Source: Paulownia fortunei (lineage: Eukaryota; Streptophyta; Magnoliopsida; Lamiales; Paulowniaceae). Taken from it: a stretch of DNA of 64,000 bases. The stretch covers positions 22,206,673 to 22,270,672 of the forward strand of contig CM033115.1 of the NCBI GenBank assembly GCA_019321725.1, in the 5' to 3' direction. Numbering within the stretch: position 1 is the stretch's first letter; each line of letters begins with the position of its first letter. Below, piece by piece: positions 57,260 through 64,000 of the stretch. The position numbers were made by a program, and so were the translations under genes. The notes beneath the pieces are model-generated. The model saw nothing but the letters and a program-made list of their open reading frames with translations, was not told where the DNA came from and ran no database searches.

Positions 57260-58300
57260 GTAGCAATTTTACCTAATTTTTTAATTATATTATAATTTAC
57301 GGTATTCATATAATTTTTTTTAAAAGTTACAATATTCAATTAAAAAAGCCCCCGGCCTCTTGTTACAATTAATAAAATTAGCTTACAAATAATAAATAAT
57401 GAGTTACTAAGAATTTTTTCAAAAAATTTAATTCCCTCATTCAATTGCCAAAATAATAACTTAGGAAGTCAAACTTTTTAATCTTTTAATTAACTTATTA
57501 TATTAATTTTTTAATATAATTCGGTATTACTAAATTTTAAGATCTTAATGCTAGTTATATTGATTCATATAATATAATTAGTTTTTAATTAATTAAATAT
57601 TTAGTATTTTACTAAAAAGAATGACTAAAATGACTTATCAATTGTAGCAAGAAGCTCTTAATTTGGGACATATAAAATTCAATTTAACAACAATCTACAA
57701 AAGTCAAATATTATAATGGAAATCCTAACAATTAATAATGAACACAAAAACTGAAACTGTAATATTATGGCCTGCCTGTAAATTGGATGTAAATAAATTG
57801 AATTGAATCTAATATCTTATTATTCAAGTTTGTTTTAATTTTTATTTAAATTTTAAAATTATATTTGAATTTAATTTAATTTTTAATCAAATCGAATTTA
57901 AATGAGTTTTAATCGAATCGAATACGAATCGAATCGAATAACTTATTTTTTAATATCCAAGTAGAGTTTGAGTTGAATTTTAAATTTTATTAAACGAACA
58001 AAAATATGTTCAAACTTAATTTATTATATTTAAATAATTTTTTAATAATTAATATCAAATCAAATTATCTAATAATTTAATTTATTTTCCCACTACTTAT
58101 CCCTTTTGATCTAAAATTTTAGAGAAAATTCCCCAACCCCAAAGTTCAAAGAAGAGGGAGAAAAAAATACAGTAATATTAGGAAAAAAATTAAATAAAGG
58201 CAGAAAAAATCTGAAGAGAGAGAAAAATAAGAGAGGCGGTGTTGTTTGTATTTTTGCTCCGCTGTTCTGGTTTGTTTTGCCCTAAATCCTAATCCTTGAC
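57260..58300. other. AT-rich intergenic DNA with a dispersed repeat
   Basis: No gene is seen. The stretch 57780-58085 contains TTTAATCGAATCGAAT, CGAATCGAATAACTTATTTT and ATATGTTCAAACTTAATTTA, and is related to 62950-63300 on the other side of eIF5. Confidence 0.45.
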
Positions 58301-58303
58301 AAC

Positions 58304-58330
58304 TAGGGTTTCGTCTTGCCCCTATATATA
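58304..58330 (+). promoter_or_regulatory. eIF5 core promoter: telo-box and TATA box
   Basis: TAGGGTTT (58304-58311) is followed by CCCCTATATATA (TATA at 58323-58330). A pyrimidine-rich start region follows (CATCTCTCTTCC). The arrangement closely resembles that of the eRF1 gene at 40.3 kb. Confidence 0.65.
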
Positions 58331-58440
58331 CATCTCTCTTCCTTTGTCATCTCACTATATCCTCAACCACTCGCTCCATACTCAGAATCTGTACCTAGTT
58401 TATCTTTAGTGAATTTTCCTCTCCTCTCATCTTAACTAAG

Positions 58441-59435
58441 GTATTATCGGAATCCTTATCTTGGGATTTATCATGTTATTACTTTCTGTTTTGGATCTAT
58501 AGGTTTTGATTTGATTTGATTTTTATTGACTGAATCTTTTTTTTATCCGTATGCTTTTACCGTCACTGTACGGTGTTTTTGTTTTTGTTGATCGGTTTTA
58601 GATCTATATTGGGATGTGTTTTTCTTTTCGAAATTTGTTATTTGGTTGAGATTGAGATTCTGGTGTATGTGATTGACTTTTCTTGTGATACCGTTTGGGA
58701 ATTGAGGCTCTATGTGGATTTTTGTTTTGGATGATCTTGATTTGAATTTTTTTTGTTGCCCTTATCAGATCTTAACTTGTGACTATATTTGAATTTTCGG
58801 TAGTTTTGAATTGGCGACTCTGCAAAGTTGACGAGTTTTTATGATTGGATTGCTATTGTGTTCTGTTTTTAGACAAATTTTTGAAATTTGTGATTGTGGA
58901 TTTTTAATCTTTTTTGGAACTGGATTAATTAGAGGATTTGTACTTATTTTGGCTTGAGATAGTAATTTAGTTAGTGTAGAAACATGTATGGAGTAACAAT
59001 TTATGTTTACATATAGTTACTGTATAAAATTGTATGGAGTAAAGATTTATGTTCTCGTATGTGGATGCTTAGGTGAGGTTGGTGATTTGGTGGCTAACTT
59101 AATTTTGTTGTTAATCAAATGAAAGATCATCTCTTTCTGGGAAGGAGGGGGGGTTAGTTGATTGATTTTGTCCATATTTTAAGTTTGAGTTGTTGACAGT
59201 TTTTATTTAGAGTTATCGATTAAAAAATATGGCTGAGCCTTTGTTTCTTACTGTTATTGAGTAAAATTGTGCCAGTGGCATCCAACTTTGGTGCTACTGT
59301 TATCTATTGATGATTTGAAAAAACTTGATTTTTCTTTTTATTGATATTCTTGAATTCCTTTAGTGTATGGTTGTCCTTTTAGAGACACTATTTTGTTATT
59401 TGATGAAATATCTCTAATTCTGTAAATTTCCCCAG
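58441..59435 (+). other. Probable eIF5 leader intron
   Basis: The non-coding first exon ends CTAAG|GTATTA (donor 58441). The most likely acceptor is TTTCCCCAG (59435); TTGGCAG at 59447 and ACTTGCAG at about 59459 are alternatives. Length is about 1 kb and T-rich, as expected of a plant intron. All alternatives leave the uORF at 59508 in the mature leader. Confidence 0.6.
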
Positions 59436-59507
59436 GGCTTTTGGCAGGTACACTTGCAGTAATTGCAGTCAGCAAAAGTGGAGGGTCTTAAGTTAGAAAC
59501 TTCTTTT

Positions 59508-59747
59508 ATGTCTGAACGGGCTACTCTCTTTTTATCATCTATTGGGTTGCTTGGAGAATACTGTCCTTCAAGAAAAAAGGATAGACATTCTGGTCTTGAA
59601 GTTGGCTGCATGCATCTCAAGCCACAACAGGGATACAACATACATAGTCAAGATTGCCAGTTTGCACGACCTGTTCCTGTTGCGATAGATTTTTACAACC
59701 TTGAAGAAGAAACTATTGCTGAAGAAGACAACTTGCTTCCTTTCTGA
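59508..59747 (+). CDS. 79-residue upstream ORF in the eIF5 leader
   Basis: The first ATG after the leader intron opens 79 codons and stops at TGA 59745-59747, 39 nt before the eIF5 start. Residues include LSSIGLLGEYCPSRKKDRHS, GCMHLKPQQGYNIH and a C-terminal ARPVPVAIDFYNLEEETIAE ending EEDNLLPF. An in-frame TAA at 59460-59462 shows it does not extend upstream. It is in a different frame from eIF5. Its length and mixed, non-repetitive composition suggest a real peptide. I recall that a conserved-peptide uORF has been reported for plant eIF5 genes, which would make this a translation-control element acting in cis. A decayed duplicate exon is an alternative. Confidence 0.6.
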   Translation: MSERATLFLSSIGLLGEYCPSRKKDRHSGLEVGCMHLKPQQGYNIHSQDCQFARPVPVAIDFYNLEEETIAEEDNLLPF

Positions 59748-59786
59748 TAAAGTTGTTATAAAGCAATACTTAATCACTAGGAGCAA

Positions 59787-61136
59787 ATGGCTTTGCAAAA
59801 TATTGGTGCAGGGAACAAGGATGATGCCTTCTACAGGTATAAGATGCCTAAAATGATAACAAAAATTGAGGGTCGTGGGAATGGCATCAAGACTAATGTA
59901 GTCAATATGGTTGACATTGCAAAGGCTCTGGGCAGGCCTGCTTCCTACACAACTAAGTATTTTGGCTGTGAACTGGGAGCTCAATCCAAGTTTGATGAGA
60001 AGACTGGAACTTCCCATGTTAATGGGGCTCATGATACTGCAAAACTTGCTGGACTTCTTGAGAACTTTATCAAAAAATTTGTTCAGTGTTATGGTTGTGG
60101 AAACCCTGAAACTGAAATTATCATCACGAAGTCACAAATGATCAATCTTAAGTGTGCTGCTTGTGGTTTCATCTCAGAGGTTGACATGAGGGATAAGCTC
60201 ACAACATTCATTATAAAAAATCCTCCTGAGGCAAAGAAAGGATCAAAGGACAAGAAAGCAATGAGGAGGGCTGAGAAAGAGCGACTGAAAGAAGGAGAGG
60301 CAGCTGATGAAGAGCAGAAGAAACTTAAGAAAGAGGCTGCAAAGAAAAAGGGTTCATCTGGTAGTTCAAAAGATGCATTCCCAAAAGCATCCAGCAAGAA
60401 AAAATCCCATCACTCTGATGAGGACCATTCTCCAGGTGGTAGCCAGGCAGATGAGCATGAAGCAGCAGCAGCCGCTGACGGCAGTGATGATGATGTCCAG
60501 TGGCAGACTGACACTTCTGTCGTGGCTGCACAACAAACAATTCAAGAGCAGCTGAATGCTGTTACAGCTAGTATGGTCATGCTCTCAGCCAATGAAGAGA
60601 AGCCAAAATCAGGGAAGAGCTCTCCTCGAGGGGAAGGGAAACCCAAACTTAATGGACATGCAAACGGCGATAAAGCTAGCAATCCAGAGGAACTTGTTGA
60701 CGCGATAAAGGAGTATGTAAAGAAGGGTTCTCCTGCGGGCCAACTCAAATCTTTTTTGGAGTCTCTCTCTGGCACCCCCCAAGAGATCATTGATGCCTTA
60801 TTTGAAGTCCTGTTTAAGGGAGTTGGAAAAGGTTTTTCTAAAGAGGTTGTGAAGAAGAAGAACTACATTGCTGCTGCAGTTCAGGAAGAGGGCTCAGAGC
60901 TTATGCTGCTTCATGCTATAGAAACCTTTTGTGGGAAAGCAAGCCCCGAGGCTGTAAAAGAGGTGGCTTTGGTTTTGAAGGCATTGTATGATAATGATGT
61001 GCTGGAAGAAGAGTTCATTGTTGATTGGTATGAGAAGGGATTGAATGGTGGCAATAAAGGCTCCCCAATTTGGAAGAATGTGAAGCCATTTGTGGAGTGG
61101 CTGCAGAGTGCTGAATCTGAATCTGAAGAAGAGTAA
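59787..61136 (+). CDS. EIF5: Eukaryotic translation initiation factor 5 (eIF5)
   Basis: eIF5 is the GTPase-activating protein for eIF2 in the 43S/48S preinitiation complex and couples start-codon recognition to GTP hydrolysis. One intronless frame of 449 codons, close to the known plant length. The N-terminal domain starts MALQNIG, with the arginine finger in FYRYKMP (Arg17, equivalent to Arg15 of other eIF5). A C2C2 zinc site uses C101, C104, C123 and C126 (CYGCGN and LKCAACGF). A long charged Lys/Glu/Ser-rich linker (about 150-285) carries an acidic, Ala-rich part (HEAAAAADGSDDD). The C-terminal W2/HEAT domain (about 290-449) ends WKNVKPFVEWLQSAESESEEE; its aromatic/acidic boxes (EEFIVDWYEKG and the acidic tail) bind eIF2beta and eIF3. 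The gene looks intact and has a leader intron and a uORF. Confidence 0.98.
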   Translation: MALQNIGAGNKDDAFYRYKMPKMITKIEGRGNGIKTNVVNMVDIAKALGRPASYTTKYFGCELGAQSKFDEKTGTSHVNGAHDTAKLAGLLENFIKKFVQCYGCGNPETEIIITKSQMINLKCAACGFISEVDMRDKLTTFIIKNPPEAKKGSKDKKAMRRAEKERLKEGEAADEEQKKLKKEAAKKKGSSGSSKDAFPKASSKKKSHHSDEDHSPGGSQADEHEAAAAADGSDDDVQWQTDTSVVAAQQTIQEQLNAVTASMVMLSANEEKPKSGKSSPRGEGKPKLNGHANGDKASNPEELVDAIKEYVKKGSPAGQLKSFLESLSGTPQEIIDALFEVLFKGVGKGFSKEVVKKKNYIAAAVQEEGSELMLLHAIETFCGKASPEAVKEVALVLKALYDNDVLEEEFIVDWYEKGLNGGNKGSPIWKNVKPFVEWLQSAESESEEE

Positions 61137-64000
61137 CTCTATCGACTTATTGCCGAATATTCTGCTATATTGTTGCCTATTTTAGTTATATGTTGTCAAT
61201 GCTAGTATGCAATAACAGCTGTGAGCATGTTATTGTGATAAATAATGCCGGTGACATGTCTTGTGTGGTTTGGTTATTTTATTTGAGTGTTTCAGGTAAT
61301 AGCTATTGTGAGTTGAGAGGCTTTGTCTAAGAACTGTCGTGCGTGAACTGCAGGGTTGTGTGGTGTCTTTGTTGGTCATCATTTCCAGTGTGGGTTATTA
61401 AAGTATGTTTTGTTTGACATATTTGAAAAGGGCATTGTTGCCTTATGGCATTTTTCTTTTTCATCTTTGTTGAAAATAATGGTTTCATTGAAGGTTTTTG
61501 TGTTTATGGATCGTGACCAGCAATGCATATGTGGGCTGTGTTAAATTAATTCTTGTGAGATTACTTTCTATAAGAATAGAGCCCTTAAAGTAGTTTACTC
61601 CATTAAAATTCAAGGCCAAACTATGAAATTGGAAAAGGAAAGACAAGAAATGAAAAAGTGGATACGCATGTCCATTCATTCATGATAAAATAAAGTGAGA
61701 AAAAATAGTTTTAAAAATAAAGTGAGTTTTAAGAGTCTTGATAAAAAAAGTGAATTTTGAGAATCTATTTGGATATTAAAAATATTTTTTAAAAATAAAA
61801 AGCTATGTCCTGAATATTTTTTAAGAAAAACTCAAAAACAAACAAAAATTTATAAAAAAAAATGTCTTAAAATAACTCTCTCTCAAAGATTTCAACAGGC
61901 TAAGGGCTGGCTGCTTCTGGGATTTGCGTTTCAAATCAAACAAAAAATCCAACCACCTCTTCTTGTTTATCTCTTCAATTAATGAATTTTTTTAAAAAAA
62001 AATAAACAGAAAAGTGAAAATAAAAAGTAGATAATAGAGGATTCAAACAGAAGAAAACGTTGGAAGCACCTCTTCCAAAATATCAAAAAAAAAAAAAAAA
62101 GGTGTCAGTCAAAGATGGCCACGGAAGTTCCGTGCAGTGTTGAAAGTCGAGTCCACGTAGGAATCGTGATCACCTGCACCCTCTACTCTTCTGTCCGCAC
62201 CGATTTTCCCGCCGATGTCATTTCCCTTCGGATTTCCCCATCCTGCCCTCCTACTTTTTGTTCACAAATTTTATGATATATTTCATATATTATTATTATT
62301 CATCGAGTATCAATATTTTAATTTTTTTGTATATTTAATTTGATTAAATATTTTTTGATAAATTAAGATAAGGAAGATTTTGAATATATTTATAAAATTG
62401 TCATTAAATTAATAATTGAAAGTTAATCATGACATATCATTACTTATTTATGAAAAAAAGAGTATTTACTTCAAGTAATGAATTTTTATTTTAGAAAAAA
62501 TAAAAGTAATAAATTTAAGACAGGTGAAATAAATTGTTGAGATTCACAAGGAATTTCACAAAAAAAAAAAATATAAAGCGAATTTTGTTACTATTTATAA
62601 TTCTTGTTTTCTTAAAAAAGGAGTTTTGTTACCATGTAGTATAAACACTCCACTTGGAGATGGTTGATTGGATTTTTGTACGATGGTCTACTCCGCCGGT
62701 GGGGGCGGGGGTGTATGAGATAATTTTACTCGTGTGGCGAGGTGAAAAAACGTGACGTTAGGCATTTCTGTGGGCTGGTGGGGGCTTTCTCGTCATTTGA
62801 CGGACATGTTTGGTTCTCAGTTTGTTTGGTGTCGAGGTGATGAGAGACAGTTTGGTTTTCAACAAGGCAGTGAATTGCACGCTCTCTTTATTATTTTATT
62901 TTCCTAATTTGATCAAAAAATATTGGTACAAATATTTAATTATGTAATAACAAGATTTGTCGTAAATGAATAGAGTCAAATCGGATATAATATTTTTTAA
63001 ATTTATTTAAATTTTTATCAAATTTTAAAAATTATGTTAAGTATTTGATTTGATTGTTAATCATATTTTGAAATTGAACGAGATTTAATCGAATCAAACA
63101 TGAATCGAGATCGAATAACTAAATTTTTTTACATACATATATGTATATTTTTATAAATTAAGTCAAGTTCGAGCACATGTTAAAATTTTATCAAATAAAA
63201 AAATATATTCAAACTTAATTTGTTAAATTAATTAATTGAGGTTAATAAATTTTTAATACTCGATATTGAATCGATTATCAAATTCAGTCATACTCATTGT
63301 ACTAATTTATTGATTTGTAATGTCAATCATTAAAATAAATTAGGTAAGAAACAATTATTATGAAACCGTAATAGTTATTAAGTATGTCATATTTTTTTTG
63401 GCATATTAATTCATTAATTTATTATATTAATTGACAACAACAAATTATTATAAAAAGTTGGTAAAAAGCAATTATTACGAAGTTGTTACACAATCTTTTG
63501 CACGTATTTTTGTAATCACACTAAAAATTTTAAAATGTGTAATTTGATTATGAATTATTAATTCACTTTAATGAAAGTGTCAACGTTGTACAACTGGATA
63601 TATCTATAATAAATTATATTTTAATGAGTCATCAAATGATTGTAACAAACGTGAAAATTAAATTTCAGAAAGATTGTCGCCCGCCCCATGCATATCAAGT
63701 TATGACATTACTTCACGCGTTATAAAAGTAAAAAAATTAATATTTTTTATGTTTGAAGTAAAAATATTTAGTCTTGATTCAAAGCATTTTTTATAATTGA
63801 CGATAAATGAAAGCACAAAGTTTTTCCTTATTTTGATATTGGAAAAACTATAAAATATTTTTTCAATTCTTTTTTATTTAATAAAACTCACTATATCTCA
63901 AATTTATAACTGCTAGACCTATCAAAATAAAATTTTATTTATTAAAATAATTTTTTTTAAGTTAAGATAATAATAAAACACCACTAAATTTAAATTATTA
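61137..64000. other. 3' region of eIF5 and AT-rich intergenic DNA
   Basis: The first few hundred bases are the eIF5 3' UTR and flank. A less AT-rich patch lies at 62100-62260 (GGCCACGGAAGTTCC, CACCGATTTTCCCGCCG) and another at 62640-62880 (GGTGGGGGCGGGGGTG); they resemble promoter DNA, but no gene follows in the window. Positions 62950-63300 hold a relative of the repeat at 57780-58085. No ORF or RNA is supported. Confidence 0.45.
62950..63300. repeat. Dispersed AT-rich repeat, second copy
   Basis: Shares TTTAATCGAATC, a GAATCGA-type run ending ATCGAATAACT, and ATATTCAAACTTAATTTGTT with 57780-58085, in the same order and orientation. No coding capacity is seen. Confidence 0.55.

Larger units (their letters stand above)
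49190..57260 (+). mobile_element. MULE-B: second Mutator-like element with transposase and PMD genes
   Basis: About 8 kb with the same order and orientation as MULE-A: transposase relic (51503-54057) then PMD relic (54356-56597). It is a better-preserved, diverged relative; the first 272 codons of the transposase are still open. A hairpin lies near the left end (49197-49253) and another near the right end (57225-57251). The extra length comes from a 618-bp hAT-type insertion (49773-50390) and a 174-bp tandem array (about 50480-51440) between the left end and the transposase. Exact ends and target duplication were not found. Confidence 0.75.

Noticed and set aside
59568..60032. 154-codon minus-strand frame across the uORF and eIF5 start
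   Set aside because: No motif, and it is antisense to two well-supported frames.

Overview
The window is nuclear DNA from a flowering plant, most likely a eudicot. Intergenic DNA is very AT-rich, genes have many short exons with GT-AG introns, and the proteins match plant versions of conserved eukaryotic genes. There are decayed plant transposons and a fragment of plastid DNA. No operons, CRISPR arrays or bacterial signals are present. The species cannot be told from the sequence alone.

Layout. 0-1.2 kb: anonymous AT-rich DNA. 1.26-3.69 kb (-): RNA polymerase subunit RPB5, four coding exons. About 4.7-11.3 kb (+): a decayed Mutator-like element (MULE-A) with a transposase relic followed by a plant mobile domain (PMD) relic. 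11.5-14.0 kb (+): a weakly supported multi-exon gene of unknown function. 14.96-20.52 kb (+): a MYST histone acetyltransferase of the HAM1/HAM2 type, nine exons. 21.8-22.4 kb (-): a plant-specific single-exon protein of unknown function. 22.6-27.2 kb: long intergenic stretch with an ABA/drought-type motif cluster and a possible 52-residue peptide gene. 27.27-32.24 kb (-): VPS9A, the Rab5 exchange factor, five exons. 33.4-37.3 kb (-): a GT31 beta-1,3-galactosyltransferase close to B3GALT7, eleven exons. 42.36-43.67 kb (+): release factor eRF1, intronless coding region. 45.3-47.8 kb: a gene-like locus without a supported protein, carrying a chimeric plastid insertion. About 49.2-57.3 kb (+): a second, diverged element of the same design (MULE-B), holding a nested hAT-type element and a 174-bp tandem array. 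58.3-61.1 kb (+): initiation factor eIF5, intronless coding region behind a leader intron and a 79-codon upstream ORF. 61.1-64 kb: AT-rich intergenic DNA.

How the parts relate. Most genes are unrelated housekeeping functions: transcription (RPB5), chromatin (HAM), endosomal traffic (VPS9A), Golgi glycosylation (GT31) and translation (eRF1, eIF5). The two translation-factor genes share a design: telo-box, CCCCTATATA-type TATA box, a long leader intron and an intronless coding region. Each also shows a sequence sign of control at the level of translation. eRF1 ends in TAG followed by CAATCA, a readthrough context, with an open 58-codon extension. eIF5 has a long uORF ending 39 nt before its start.

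The most distinctive structural feature is the pair of MULE+PMD elements. They have the same gene order and orientation, hairpin clusters near their ends, and a TAG at the same exon-exon junction of the PMD gene.
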